A stretch of DNA of 54,614 nt from Triparma columacea (GCA_030267965.1 BRYA01000183.1:631-55244), one strand, 5' to 3'; positions 1-10,643 are shown, numbered from the stretch's first letter. Numbers and translations are program-made. Notes: generated by a model from the letters alone, not told the origin.

Positions 1-1
1 G

Positions 2-85
2 TTTGAGGGACTCCCTAACTACCCGTTGTGGAATCGTCCCGCTGAGGTTCAGCAGCAGATGGTTGATGGTATGATGATGCTTTGA
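2..85 (+). CDS. C-terminal end of a gene entering from the left edge
   Basis: An open frame runs from base 2 to a TGA at 83-85 and encodes 27 residues. They include a proline/aromatic-rich stretch (PNYPLWNRPAEVQQQM) and end in DGMMML. The amino-acid mix looks like real coding sequence rather than chance. The start and most of the protein lie outside the window, so the family cannot be named. Only a C-rich, low-complexity stretch and short antisense frames follow, which fits the end of a transcription unit. Seen: the frame and its stop. Inferred: that it is the last exon of a plus-strand gene. Confidence 0.5.
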   Translation, partial: FEGLPNYPLWNRPAEVQQQMVDGMMML

Positions 86-510
86 GGAGTTTGGGAGTGT
101 ACAGGTGGGGTGGGGGGGATGCAGTGGGGGAGGGTGGGGGGACGTAAGTTTTTTCAAGCAATTTCTTTATGACCCACACAACCTTCTCCCTTTATTTTTG
201 AAACAAATATCCGTAGCTCCTATCCAAGGGTCCTGTGAATGAAGCAAATGTGTCGCGTCTTTCTTCGATTTGGTGCGCCTAGAGACGCAATAGCAGTCTT
301 TAAGGCCATTTCTTCACCCCGACAGCCTTCCTCTTTGTTCAATTTTGCAAACATCCGTAGTTCCTCTAGAATGCAAGGCGTTGATTGTGTTGCAGTAGTT
401 CCGAACGCCTTCAATGAAATGAATTCAATGAAATGAATTTGGAGTTTTGACCTCACTGATCGTCTCCCAAAACATATCTCTGTGCGACTTCCTAGTCTCG
501 TTATCAAATT

Positions 511-590
511 GTGACGGTATTGTCGAGATGAATGCTGCCCGCTGTGGTAATTTCACGAGCGTTCCTTTACACAAACCATAATAATAACCG
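511..590 (+). repeat. Direct repeat, copy 1
   Basis: This stretch and 839-917 are nearly identical, with a shared core beginning GTCGAGATGAATGCTGCCCG and ending ACCATAATAA. The two copies are 328 bp apart and in the same orientation. They differ by a few substitutions and small indels near the right end. No terminal inverted repeats or target-site duplications were seen around either copy, so the origin is unknown. Confidence 0.75.
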
Positions 591-838
591 GTTTTGTTTT
601 TTTTGCCAGAACACGGTAAGGGCCTCCAGCCCCTTGCCTCCCCCCAACAACCTTCTTCGTTGTCCCTTTTTGTAAGTACCTGTACAATTTCATATGCTTG
701 ATGTACCGACTGTGTTTGATTAGTTCCACACAGTCGCAAACGAGGAGTAATTCCTCCCTGAATTTTTAGATATTTTTTTCGATTTTCGAGCCCAAATAAA
801 ATCTTCATTTGGTTTTTCAAGGTCTCAACATAAAAACG

Positions 839-917
839 TGACGGATTGTCGAGATGAATGCTGCCCGCTGTGGTAATTTCACGAGCGTTACTGGACACAA
901 GACCATAATAACAACCT
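839..917 (+). repeat. Direct repeat, copy 2
   Basis: Second copy of the repeat at 511-590, same orientation. Both copies lie inside an otherwise unrecognised antisense frame (425-898), so a duplicated small coding unit cannot be excluded. Confidence 0.75.
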
Positions 918-1257
918 GTTCGCCCAATGTGTCCTTTTCGGGCTAACCTTTAAATGACACTAACGCAATATTTAACAAATACACGTGCACCCTTGCAATG
1001 TTAGAAATACTAACCCTACCTTACGTCCACTTTCCCTTTCTTCCCTGCCTCTATAGTCCATATTCGTCCACCCCCCTCCCTCATCACCGGCACACTTTCA
1101 CAATGACACTCTAAAAGCTCTCCACATGACGTATTCACTGCTGTTCGCGGTCCGACGCCTACTAGGCTCTCCGTTCGTTGTAGTGAAGGTCCTAGAAACG
1201 TTCAGTTTAGGAATTCACAAACCCCCCCTTCTCCCTTTATCTCAAGTGCCAAATGAT

Positions 1258-1758
1258 GGACCACAGGAAAGGCGTGTCAAAGCTGTACCAAACCCCTTCC
1301 GGTGCATTCTTAAATCTTATCCTCACCACGGTCTGACCCTCCTGCCCCCCCCCACCCGCCCCCTTATATAAAAGAAATAAAAAAGCAAGGAAAAGTTTTT
1401 CGATTAATTCCTCTCCTTTGTTTTTCATTCCCTGTTTCACCTTTAATGCTGCTCGTTGCCCCCCTCCCCCCCGAACCATCCACCCCCCACCCCCCACCAC
1501 CCCCCCTCGTGCATCCCCTTAATCCACCCCTCCACCCCCTCAGTCTTCCCCTCCCAGCACTCCTCCAACCTAGCATGTCTACACCTAACCCCCACAGCGT
1601 TCTGCTCCATTGTCCCTATAACCCTTCCTATAAAATCCTTATCGAACCACCTGTCCCACTCCACCCTCCAACCCCCTTCCCCTATAGTTGAGAATTTAGC
1701 CTCCCTCAACATTCTCCCTGCAGTATCACAGATGCTCAAAAGAGCCTCCCTAAGTTAG
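1258..1758 (+). CDS. Possible terminal exons of an unrecognised plus-strand gene
   Basis: The frame ending at the TAG at 1756-1758 reads as plausible protein over roughly its last 65 residues, ending NILPAVSQMLKRASLS. It follows a C-rich, acceptor-like tract ending CCCAG near 1558. A second plausible block, around 1254-1335, reads MMDHRKGVSKLYQTPSGAFL. I could not close the reading phase between the two blocks, and the DNA between them is C-rich simple sequence. The product is not recognised. The alternative is that both are chance open frames in low-complexity DNA. Confidence 0.2.
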
Positions 1759-2048
1759 TCCCTACCCCCCCTCATCCTCCATCCCAAGTGTAGCGTACTA
1801 CTACAGTACTACTCCCACCATGGTTCGTTTGTTAATTCCCTCCACCCCCTTGCTCCTCGAGACTTGCCTCCTCCTCAACAACGTGCCCACAACCTCGCAG
1901 CGAGCTAGCAAGGGAAAGCTGGTAATGTGAAGGAACTCACTCGGGCTGTCTCGATGCTCTTCGACATCTTGGTGACGTGGCCGTCCGAACCACACCTAAT
2001 CCCGGGCCTTGCAGCTGTCGGCGCTCGTTAACCCCTTGACTAGGCTTG

Positions 2049-2443
2049 CTAACCCTGAATATTGTTCTCCTGCACCTGCATTGCCTTAGAAATATCATCA
2101 AATCGTTCTTCGTAGCGATCGATCTTCCCCTGTTGCGACCGAACGACAAGCAAAAGGGATTGAACGAGTTCCTTGAGATCCTTCCCATCCTGGTGAGAGT
2201 AGTGTGTGAGAGTTAGTTGGGCTACAGGTGTTGATTACATTTCACAACCAAGTGAGTTCACCACCTGCGAGATTGATGTGCAATACTCACATACACATTC
2301 AATGACACCGAAAGCGGACCGTCCGAAAGATTGAAGCATGAGATCCTCTGCTCTTTATTCCTGTCTGTAATCTCTGTTAGGGTATTTGTTTTGCTTACAG
2401 CCTCGGAACCCCCCTCAGGGAATGTTTGAGGCGAGTTCGACAT
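2049..2443 (-). CDS. Small two-exon gene, coiled-coil C-terminus
   Basis: Exons 2443-2291 and 2189-2049 join in phase 0 across a GTGAGT...CACCAG intron and give 97 residues. The N-terminal half is Ser/Thr-rich. The C-terminal half (about residues 52-97) is a charged heptad-like helix containing KDLKELVQSLL and DRYEERFDDISKAM, probably a coiled coil. The 3' end is uncertain: a further exon near 1975 or 1930 is possible but its phase did not close cleanly. The start codon faces the MYND gene 273 bp away, so the two probably share a divergent promoter region. No family is recognised. Confidence 0.4.
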
Positions 2444-2716
2444 CTACACCACTACTATCCGCGGTAAGTTTCGCAGAATTTCCTTCTCAGAAGTGTGCTT
2501 AATCAGAACCTTATTTCTCCTTCCATTTTGTCCCTCCTTTCTTTCCCCTCCTGCTACTCCTGCTTCCAAGAAGAAACTTTCTGAGAGGTGGACTACTCCA
2601 ATATTAGCACCTACACGACACTTCTGCCTGCTTGGAGTAGCTTGAAGGCTTTATTGATCACTTTCACATCGTAGTTTGCCGCTATAAACTTACACTTGCT
2701 GTAGGTTCGCTCAAAA

Positions 2717-3859
2717 ATGGAATCAGAATCAGAGGTACGATCGTCACACAATTCTTCAGAGACCACAAGTGTGACACTACCTAGTTGGGACGATTTGACA
2801 GACGGTCAGAAGTTGTGCTTGGAATGGGCTGGCGAGCAAGACTGGGATCTCGTCAAGGGGTATGCCAAGGAACATGGTCCTGAGGTTTTGTTAGGCGTTT
2901 ATACAGTGCTTGTTGATGAGGAAAGGATGCTAGCTTCAGTCCTCACTAAAGCCTCTCAACACGACAATGTTGAGATGGTCAAGCTTACCCTAGACGCCGG
3001 CTTCGACAACAAGGAAGCCATGTACATTGCCGCAGATATATCAATGAAGAATAGTGACAATTCAACAATCTTGAGATTGCTCTTAGAACATGGACTTGAC
3101 CCTGATATGGACCTACGAGTCGGAGGGGACTCGTCCAACCTTTTGATTGGATCAGGTTATTGTAGACAAATTGATCAGGCCATAGCACTTCTCGATTATG
3201 GAGCAAATGTCAACAAGACAGTGGTTGACCCTAATGGAGATGTTGTTTCACCACTTACTTCTACTCTCTGGTACGGAGCACACGACATATGTAGGCTGTT
3301 TCTCAAGCGCGGTGCTATCCCAACCACCGACGACATGGATAATGTGTTTAGGGATTGCCTCTGTGCGTGCAAAGGAGAACACCCTAGCCTTAGTAGAGAT
3401 GTCGCGATAAAGATGTTCGCAACATTCCTTCATCTCGGAAAGCCCGATTCCGACGTAGTTCGAGAGAAATTTGATTCTTTCGCATCTTACCATCGCGATC
3501 CTACAATCGCCAACATCACGAAACATTACCTTCAAGGCCGTCCCTTCTGCTGCTATGTTTGCGAGGCTCTAACCGCCAAGGAGGTGGGGCGTGACAAGCT
3601 CCATATGTGTCCCTGTCGCAACGTCGCTTACTGCTCGAGGGAGTGCCAGGTCAAGCACTGGAGGGAGCACAAGGTGCTATGCACGGGACCGCTGAACGAA
3701 AGGGGGGAGAGTGAGGCAAAGGTCAAGGAGAGGCACAAGACAGGGAAGGGAGCGGCGGCTGGAGCAACGGTGGTGGGAGTAGCGGAGAGAGCAGTTGCGA
3801 CGGGGAAGAATGGCAAGAAGGGGAAGAAGGGCAAGAATGGCAGAGGTAAGAAGAAGTGA
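2717..3859 (+). CDS. Ankyrin-like repeat protein with MYND zinc finger
   Basis: An intronless 380-residue protein. Residues about 60-200 carry degenerate ankyrin-type repeats, for example blocks with LRLLLEHGLDPD and LLDYGANVNK. A MYND finger occupies about residues 278-322, with the expected Cys/His spacing CYVC...CPC...YCSRECQVKHWREHK...C. The last 50 residues are very Lys/Gly-rich. MYND fingers usually bind proline-rich peptides, and ankyrin/MYND proteins are abundant lineage-expanded adaptors in stramenopiles. A role in protein-protein interaction is therefore likely, but the partner is unknown. The ATG is the first in frame after a short leader. No introns or broken residues are apparent. 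Confidence 0.85.
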   Translation: MESESEVRSSHNSSETTSVTLPSWDDLTDGQKLCLEWAGEQDWDLVKGYAKEHGPEVLLGVYTVLVDEERMLASVLTKASQHDNVEMVKLTLDAGFDNKEAMYIAADISMKNSDNSTILRLLLEHGLDPDMDLRVGGDSSNLLIGSGYCRQIDQAIALLDYGANVNKTVVDPNGDVVSPLTSTLWYGAHDICRLFLKRGAIPTTDDMDNVFRDCLCACKGEHPSLSRDVAIKMFATFLHLGKPDSDVVREKFDSFASYHRDPTIANITKHYLQGRPFCCYVCEALTAKEVGRDKLHMCPCRNVAYCSRECQVKHWREHKVLCTGPLNERGESEAKVKERHKTGKGAAAGATVVGVAERAVATGKNGKKGKKGKNGRGKKK

Positions 3860-3960
3860 ATGAAACAGTAGAAACAAAAACCCTACATGTTTGTGTGTAA
3901 ATATTCTGTTGCTAGTCGCCTCTTCTATTATTGGCACCCTCCCCACCTCTCCACTCTGCT

Positions 3961-4930
3961 TCAAAACTCCTCGACATGTTTCTTCTTCATGAAGAGAAAC
4001 TTCTTCACCCAATCTGGGGTCGATGCGTCGCATTTTACCACAACAATGGAATCGCGAGCCCATTCCTTGGCACCTAGAATCGTCTTTTTCTCGCTGTCAG
4101 ACAGGGTTGCGATGTGATCGGATAGGCTTGAAAAGAAGGGAGGGTTAGAGAAGGGTAAGTCACAACGTAGTTCAACAAAAAAACAAACACCTCTCACTCT
4201 TCCTGCAGCACCTCCCCCCCCCCCCCCTTTCTTACTGCAGCACTCACCCAGCCGTCCAGAGGTCGAGGAGGGCCTGAAAGTCTTGTTCTGTTGCAGTCGC
4301 GAGCCTTGTTCCGCCCGAAGAGTCGGGGACTAACTGCGTGTCCAAGCACTTGATGGAGTGGGCTGGAAATGGTGGACCCTTAACACCTCGCGGGTTACCT
4401 AATCTAGAAAAATTAATGCGCCCCTGGTAAGTTGAGTGACGCGCATCATCTCCAGGGTAACCCCCTTTACAGCCATATTCCCTGAATGCAAAAGCGGCAA
4501 AGGCGTCAAGGCTACCACTTTGGTACTGCTGATAGGTAACCCCTTCCTTTCCTTTTAGCCCGTCTCTAGAATCAGCTGCGATGTTGTATTTATGCTTGTA
4601 GGTGTCCTCGTGGCTTACGGTGGTGTTGGTGATGTTGACTCCATCCGTATTCACCTGCCATGTTGATGTGATGGGGTCGTAAATTTGAGATAGAACGTGG
4701 ATTGTGGTAGTTACAAGTAAACGGTGGGGTTTGACGACGACTGGAGAAACAATGGCCTCCACTGGGTCAGAATTTGGGAGAGATGTAGCCCCCGATGAGG
4801 AAGAGACGGTGGCATCATGGGTGTCTAAGATGCGAGGGGAGGATATGGTGATGTCTGAAGTCTGGGGTGGGGTTGACTTTTCAGCTGTAACGGTAGGACG
4901 TTGTCGTTTTGGACCTTTGGGCGTAGACAT
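3961..4930 (-). CDS. Uncharacterised two-exon protein
   Basis: Exons 4930-4248 and 4126-3961 are joined across a GTGAGT...TTCAAG intron, phase 2, giving 282 residues. The chosen start is the ATG beginning MSTPKGPKRQRP; the longer open frame has only a TTG upstream. The first ~70 residues are Ser/Thr/Pro-rich and probably disordered. The remaining ~200 are compact and well mixed, with motifs such as YDPITSTWQVNTDG and EYGCKGGYPGDDARH. No signal peptide, membrane helix or known motif is visible. The gene is convergent with the MYND gene; 101 bp separate the two stops. I do not recognise the family. Confidence 0.7.
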
Positions 4931-5443
4931 CAGGGAAAAAAGGTTATTTGACAACCATAGTGGAGGGAGCAATAAATAAATCTATCAAAATAGGTAAGGC
5001 TGACAACAATAACAATGATGACCCTTGTTAAGGCTTTCACCAGTTGTTATTTGTGCTATTATTGATGTTTATCTCCTATTCACGTCAAGTTCAAGTTATT
5101 TCCCCTCCTCAATCGGTCGATCGACTGCCTGAGCATTGGGGTTCTTCGTCTCATAGACGAGATAATACTACTTTCGGCCATATTTCCGATACTGTTAGTA
5201 CTATGTTGGTGTTTATATCGCGCAGATAACCGCCATTGATGCCGCAATGACTCATCTTTGAGGGTCTCACAGTCCCTCTCCCTTGTTCGTAGTCCATCAC
5301 ACCACACTAACCCTCCTGATTCCCGTCAATAGTGTAGGAATTCTTTGAGGATTGAAGCTGTCAACGATAAGACTATATAATAAATCCAGGGTTAGGGTTA
5401 GGTTACAGAAAGGACGGTATAAAAGATCCTCTCCATCCCTACA
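4931..5443. other. Intergenic region upstream of the LRR gene
   Basis: No gene is supported here. The right end carries a TATATAA element (5374-5380), a telomere-like GGGTTAGGGTTAGG tract (about 5387-5402) and a second TATA-like element (5418-5425), all upstream of the LRR gene. The rest is unremarkable sequence with no usable frame. Confidence 0.4.
5374..5425 (+). promoter_or_regulatory. Candidate core promoter of the LRR gene
   Basis: Two TATA-like boxes are visible: TATATAA at 5374-5380 and TATAAAAG at 5418-5425, 64 and 19 bp before the ATG at 5444. The upstream box fits a normal leader. If the downstream one is used, the leader would be nearly absent. A short TTAGGG-type (telo-box-like) tract lies between them. 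This is sequence inspection only. Confidence 0.35.
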
Positions 5444-6157
5444 ATGAGTGAATTAGACTTTGCTTATGGTGATGACTATAGTGATGACGACGGTGATTAC
5501 TATAGTGATGACGACGGTGATGACGATGGTTATGACGAGGGTGATGTCTATTCGAATGACTACGACGACCAAGATGATGGGGACTCTCCCCTTCCCAAAA
5601 CAGCAGTATACTCAGGAACAGGGAACTTCAGAGGCAATCGTGAACTCACAGAAGTGACTTTTGTACAAGGAGTGACGTCGATTGGCGAGGGCGTCTTCTA
5701 CAGATGCTCCTCCCTCACGGCCATCACCATCCCGGACGGAGTGACGACGATTTGCGAAGACGCCTTCTACAGATGCTCTTCCCTCACGGCCATCACAATC
5801 CCGGACTCAGTGACGACGATTGGCGAACGCGCCTTCCACGGATGCTCCGCCCTGACGAAACTCATTCTATCTCCTGCCGTCTCCATTGGTGAAGACTGCT
5901 TCTTGAACTGCACTGCCCTAATCTCTGCCGCTGCCTCACAAAATATGCCGAACGTCGAGGCCCTTCTCCGTTCTAGGTGGCACCGCATACGCTCTCGCGT
6001 AAACGCTCTGCTGTGCCTTAAGGGAACCTGGATTGACGACTTGGAGAACCAGCCCGGATCGGATAATAACGGAGATAAAGTGGGTGCGCTTCAGGGAGCT
6101 GTGGCACGCCAGCTGCTCCCCAAGGTTATGTGGAGAGTAATTCTGGAATTTCTGTAA
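5444..6157 (+). CDS. BspA-type leucine-rich repeat protein with acidic N-terminus
   Basis: A 237-residue intronless protein. Residues 1-50 are almost entirely Asp/Tyr/Ser/Gly and strongly acidic. Residues about 68-145 hold three to four BspA-like (LRR_5) repeats with the usual pattern, e.g. AFYRCSSLTAITIPDSVTTI. Two neighbouring repeats are nearly identical at the DNA level, which implies recent duplication. The C-terminal ~80 residues lack repeats and end in a hydrophobic RVILEFL. BspA-type LRR proteins are hugely expanded in several stramenopiles and other protists, and are usually assumed to bind other proteins. No signal peptide is visible, so it is probably intracellular. Function unknown. 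Confidence 0.85.
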   Translation: MSELDFAYGDDYSDDDGDYYSDDDGDDDGYDEGDVYSNDYDDQDDGDSPLPKTAVYSGTGNFRGNRELTEVTFVQGVTSIGEGVFYRCSSLTAITIPDGVTTICEDAFYRCSSLTAITIPDSVTTIGERAFHGCSALTKLILSPAVSIGEDCFLNCTALISAAASQNMPNVEALLRSRWHRIRSRVNALLCLKGTWIDDLENQPGSDNNGDKVGALQGAVARQLLPKVMWRVILEFL

Positions 6158-6576
6158 CTCTAAAATCCGGCAGAACCCAAATACGCCCCACACCGAGCGT
6201 AGAGAAGCACTAACGAGAACCACGGACGAGGAATTCTCAGCAGTGCACGAACGTTACCCTACCCTTTTTCCGAGTATAGTCAGACGTGAAGGAAACAATC
6301 GGGTCATAACATAACTAACAGATGGTTATACTTTTAAACTATTTCTCGTTCAATCGATCGTTTCAATTGCTTTATCTGATCTGAAATAGATCGGACTAGG
6401 ACACGAACCCGTGGGCAATGCCTAATATTTGTCTTTTTTCCGTATCCAAACGAATCCAAATTATTATTGCCTACCCCCCCCCCCCCGCATCTCATCCCAT
6501 CCCCATCCCAATCTCTCCCCTCTCCCTCTCCCCCCTCTCCCTCACAAACCCTACTACCTAAAATTGCTGTGGGCCT
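6158..6576. other. Intergenic, low complexity
   Basis: Between the convergent LRR and HMG-box genes. It contains a run of 12 or more C around 6475-6486 followed by CCCATCCCCATCCC-type repeats. No frame reads as protein. Confidence 0.4.
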
Positions 6577-8574
6577 TCAAATCCACCCCCCTTCAGAGCT
6601 GTCTGGCCCCCCCTCCTCCTCCTCATCGTGTAGATCGTCGTCAATCATGCGATTAACGATGTTCTTCTTCTTAGCCTCCGTCGGAACAACTTCCTCGATC
6701 ACTTCAAACATAGTATCATCCTCATCCTCTTCCTCGTCGTTGATGATTTTCTTCTTCTTCTTCTTCAGCTTCTGGGCTTCCTTGGCCTCCTCTTTCTTCC
6801 TCTTGCGCTCCCTCCTCTCCTCCTTCGTCATCTTCTTCCTCTTGTTCTTGTCCCCTGTTACTTTAGGTTTCATTTCAAAATCGTCATCTTCGTCATCCAT
6901 TTCGACGTCCATCACCTCCTCCTCCTCTTCGGCAGCGCCCCCCTGCCCCCCGAGTTTCTTGAGCCTTTTCCAACCCACACTTCCTAGCACGGAGCTCGTC
7001 GTCTTCCCTTCCGGCGCCTTTGACGTCTCCCTCTTCCTCGTCGTCTTCTTATTCTCCTTCTTCTCCGTGTCCTTCTTCTTCTTCGTCGTCGTCGTCTTCT
7101 TCTTCGTCGTCTCGTTCTTCTCAACCCGGGGCACGAAAGCCGATTCCTTCTCCTCCTCCTCCAAATCCTCTGAATCCTCCGAATCCTCCGAATCCTCCGA
7201 ATCCTCCGAATCGTCCGAATCCTCCGAATCCTCCGAATCCTCCGAATCCTTCGATTCCTTCGAACTTAACATTGTAGCACACTCATCGGCACACTCATCG
7301 AAGTCGAATCCCTGTCGAGCGTCTAAGGTGACCTTGCAAAGATGCTCCGCACCAGCATCCATGGCTTTCTCGTCCAGGTTCAGGATGTCTAACTTGTAAA
7401 GTTCGATGCAGAATGACTTAAAGGCGTAAGCGTTGCCCATGGTTTCCATGTCCATATCCATAATCGGCTCTGTTGCCCTGTAGAAACCCTGAAGGCAGTC
7501 TCTGCAATCCGGCTTACGTACGTTCCACTTACGGTTCATTGGGCCTGTCTTCATCTTCTCGTAAAACGCGATGAGTAAGCCCCTCTGAAAGAGGGAAGAA
7601 CTACCCAAAGATGGCGCTACCTTGACCGTATCGCCGCAGATGTCGCTTGAATTCTTGTTCCATGTGTCGCCAACGTATTTACCAGGAGTTTTAGACGTCT
7701 TTGGGAGAACTGCGGAGAAGTATGGGCGGGGAAAGTGTCGAAGCAGGAAAATTAGAGGTATACATTCATTCTTAGATTCGCTCTTCTCGTTGTCTCACCT
7801 GTTCCGGCCGTGTGTTCCCCTGTTTTTTTATCTTTCGCTTCCTTCTCAGACACTCTCAATTCCGCTAGCCAACTAGCTATCATTTTCATTTGGGCCTCCT
7901 CGATCCTGGGCACGTAGATGTCTTGCCTTTGGATGCGCGTGGAATGTGCGTGATCCATCTCTATGTTATCATCGGTACCCGTGAAGCCACATAGGTAATC
8001 CGCCGCGCTGGTCCATGCTTTGTGGAAAAGCCTGCCCCAAAGTAAATTGATGAGTGAAATGGTCTTCTTTCTTGATGTACTCACGAAGTCTGTGTGTATT
8101 TGTTTAAGATCCTCCATGGTAGCGACCTTGTCCCGCCAGAAACCATCCTGTGGTGGGCGAATCACAATTGACAAAAGAGTTAGTCTGAGTGACTAGTAGT
8201 GCATCGCGTGCTACGTCTCCTCTCTACTCCTGCGGCTCCCCATCTCACCTCGACCGTTTCGAAGACTTTGCGGATTACGTCCCAACTCGCACAGGTGACA
8301 GCACTTTTACTTCTTGCTTCTTGAACTATAAGCTTGTAGGCGCGGAGAATGGCTGGAGTCAATGCCATGAATATCAAACACTGCGGATTGCAGGGCAGTT
8401 GCAACTTCCTATCTCTTTTGTGGGCATTGGGGATGGAACTGACGAACATGGAGTTGTTACTCTCCATACCTTCATATGGACGACTTCGGAGACTCGCACG
8501 AAATTCGGCCACCATGCGAGATATTGCAGACTCGTTCCCGGCGCCGTCGCCTCCGCTGCTGGTGCCGGTGCCGG

Positions 8575-8615
<41 letters not shown>

Positions 8616-10153
8616 GTCGGAGCTGGAGCTGCTGCTGCTGCTGGAGCTGCTGCTGCTGCTGGAGCTGCTGCTGCTGCTGGAGCTGCTGCTGGAGCTGCTG
8701 CTGCTGCTGCTGCTGTGAGCTCCTCTACCCTCCTTATTATCTTAACCCTCGGCCCCTTGGCAATCCCAATCTCCTCCAAATCCCCGTCGCTCATCAACAT
8801 CAAGGAGTCCATGTCCACCTCATGCGACCTAAGGAGCGGCCCAATGTGCGTTAGGTTGAGCGACGTAAGCATAGACTCAAGCTCCGTTCCCATCGTCGCC
8901 CCTGGAACGGGGGAGGCGTTACCACTCCCCGCTCCCTCTCCCCCCCCCCCGGCAGTCCCCGCTACAGTCGGCGTGTTTGATTCCACCGACATCTCCCCAT
9001 CCATGTCCCACCCCTCATAGTCCTCGTCCCACGAGCTGCCTATCCCTAGTGACCCTCCCAGCCCTCCTCCCCCCAGTCCTCCTGGCGTCCTCGCGGTTCC
9101 CAGGGTTAGTAAGGAGGAGTTTAAGCCCAGCGGTTGAGGGCTCCTGCTGGTCGAACCTTGGGAGGAGGAGGAGGAGAAGGAGGAGGAGGAGGTGAAGTTT
9201 ACGGTCTTGAGTTCCGTGCCGGAGTCCGAATTGAAGTCCGAGTCGCTCGAGGCATGTTCGTAGTTCTCCATCTCCTTGTTATAGCGCGCCTTGTCCTCTT
9301 CAGCCGCTTTCTTGTATGGAAACTTGGATTCGTCCGAGAGCCCCCTCCACGCCGCCGTGTCCTGTTTTAGGTGTTCCGTGAAAGATTGTGATGGGTCCTT
9401 CTCTTTGCGCATCGCGGCTTTATAGAACTTGAAGGCTCCCATGGGTTCCTTGGGAGCGTTGGGGTCCTTCTTCTTCTTCTTCTTCTTCTTGTTCTTGTTC
9501 TTCTTCTTGTTGTTGTTGTTGTTGTTGTAAACCAAAGTTGCAGAGTCGCTCGCGGGGGGGCCTCCGCTCCCATCATACTTCGTGTTCCCATTCCCCTCTG
9601 TTGTTCCTCGTTGGAGATCGTCTGTGGACACGACTTCTTCCCCTTTACTTGAGACAGCCGGGCGGGGTCTATGCACGATTTCAATGAGAGTGACCTTTTG
9701 AGTTGCAGACTCGTTCCCGGCGCCGTCGCCGTCGCCGCAGCCGCCGCCGCCGCCGCTGATGCCGCCGCCGCAGCTGATGCCGCCGCCGCCGCTGATGCTG
9801 GTGCTGCTTGGTGGAGCTGGACCTGGAGCTGGTGGAGCAGGAGCCTTCCCTGCCTCCTCTGGCTCCTTCTGTTGCTGATGCCTTTGGGTCGTCTCGGACA
9901 AATTCACGGAGGAAAGCGACGCCAGGTTTGATCCAACTGTCGGCGATTTCGCTGTTTCCTCCAACTCCACCTTTTCCCTTGCACTTTTCCAGATCTTACG
10001 GATGCTGCTCCTTGTGGGCTTTTTTAATTCCACAAAACGAGCGCCTCCGTAAACTCTTACCCATACTGAGTTATACTTTCGGTCAAGCGGCTGTAACCCA
10101 CGGATGCGATCGCAGAATAAGGCTTCTATAGCCTCTTTGTCTTTGATAGTCAT
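6577..10153 (-). CDS. HMG-box and SAM-domain nuclear protein
   Basis: Three exons, 10153-8249, 8147-7799 and 7709-6577, join in phases 0 and 1 and give 1128 residues. An HMG box lies at about residues 229-297, opening DPNAPKEPMGAFKFY after a lysine run. A SAM domain lies at about 423-482 (LESMLTSLNLTHIGPLL...IGIAKGPRVKII). Long Ala/Pro, Ser and Asn tracts follow and precede these. The C-terminal third alternates acidic (tandem DSE repeats near residues 900-945) and Lys-rich segments. HMG boxes bend DNA and SAM domains self-associate, so a chromatin or transcription role is likely. Trinucleotide tracts (GCT around 8577-8715, TTC around 9468-9500) should be length-unstable. A GTGAGT...GGCAG stretch at 8032-8084 resembles an intron, but only read-through keeps the frame. 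Confidence 0.85.
8577..8715 (+). repeat. GCT-rich trinucleotide tract
   Basis: An imperfect run of GCT with interspersed GGA units inside the HMG-box gene. It encodes the Ala/Pro and Ser tracts on the minus strand. Such tracts expand and contract by slippage; each GCT change would alter the protein without breaking the frame. Confidence 0.8.
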
Positions 10154-10335
10154 TCAAAACCGTAGGAGGAGATGTGGGATAAACTGGAAAGGGAAGTTGG
10201 CTAGAATGAAATGGGTATTTGGGGGGGGGGGGAGCGGAAGGAGCGGGGCTGGTATGGATGAAGTGGTGCGTTTTGTTGTTTTCACGGGACTGGGGGGAAA
10301 TTATCTGATTTGCAGTTGGAAAAGAGGCCTTGTAA

Positions 10336-10409
10336 CTGCAACTAGGCCATTTACTTCTGCAAGTAGTGGAATTTTCACCCCCTTGCAGAAGTAAATGGCC
10401 TACTTGCAG
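10336..10409 (-). repeat. Hairpin 1 (inverted copy)
   Basis: Left arm begins CTGCAACTAGG, the loop reads TAGTGGAATTTTCACCCC, and the right arm ends CTACTTGCAG. This is the reverse complement of hairpin 3 with a single mismatch, in the loop. The asymmetric arm base (C on the left, C on the right in place of G/G) is flipped as well, so the whole module is inverted, not only its loop. Confidence 0.9.
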
Positions 10410-10569
10410 ATGTAAGGCATTTTCGAAGATTTACTCCGCCAATAATTGAAGCGCCGTACTCCAACCGAAAGGTAATCGGAGGCGAACCGTGTTACGAACT
10501 GTGTCACGACTGTTTTACGAACCGTTTCCCCGTTTTTAGTAACTTTATTCCAACTTGGGTTGGATACAG

Positions 10570-10643
10570 CTGCAAGTAGGCCATTTACTGCTGCAAGGGG
10601 GTGAAAATACCACCACTTGCAGAAGGAAATGGCCTAGTTGCAG
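10570..10643 (+). repeat. Hairpin 2 (direct copy)
   Basis: Left arm begins CTGCAAGTAGG, the loop reads GGGGTGAAAATACCACCA, and the right arm ends CTAGTTGCAG. It carries extra arm changes (TACTGCTGC on the left, AGAAGGAAATG on the right) compared with hairpin 3, so it is the most diverged copy. Confidence 0.85.

Larger units (their letters stand above)
86..1257. other. Intergenic stretch with dispersed repeats and low-complexity DNA
   Basis: No convincing gene was found here. Short antisense frames (220-507 and 425-898) are open but match nothing I recognise; they share a short NEEGC-type segment and look repeat-derived. A direct repeat of about 75 bp occurs twice (511 and 839), and a tandem duplication of the unit AATGAAATGAATT sits at 414-437. 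G-rich and C-rich simple sequence lies around 100-145 and 1060-1085. Confidence 0.4.

Noticed and set aside
6395..6425. tRNA-like B-box (GGGTTCGTGTCC on the minus strand)
   Set aside because: No A-box or pairing acceptor and anticodon stems at the right distance.
6467..7399. 310-codon plus-strand open frame
   Set aside because: It is the antisense of the HMG/SAM gene's low-complexity exon. Its Ser/Phe runs mirror the coding tracts, and the minus-strand exons close in phase.
8032..8084. 53-nt GTGAGT...GGCAG intron in the HMG/SAM gene
   Set aside because: Splicing it would create an early stop; read-through keeps the frame on both sides.
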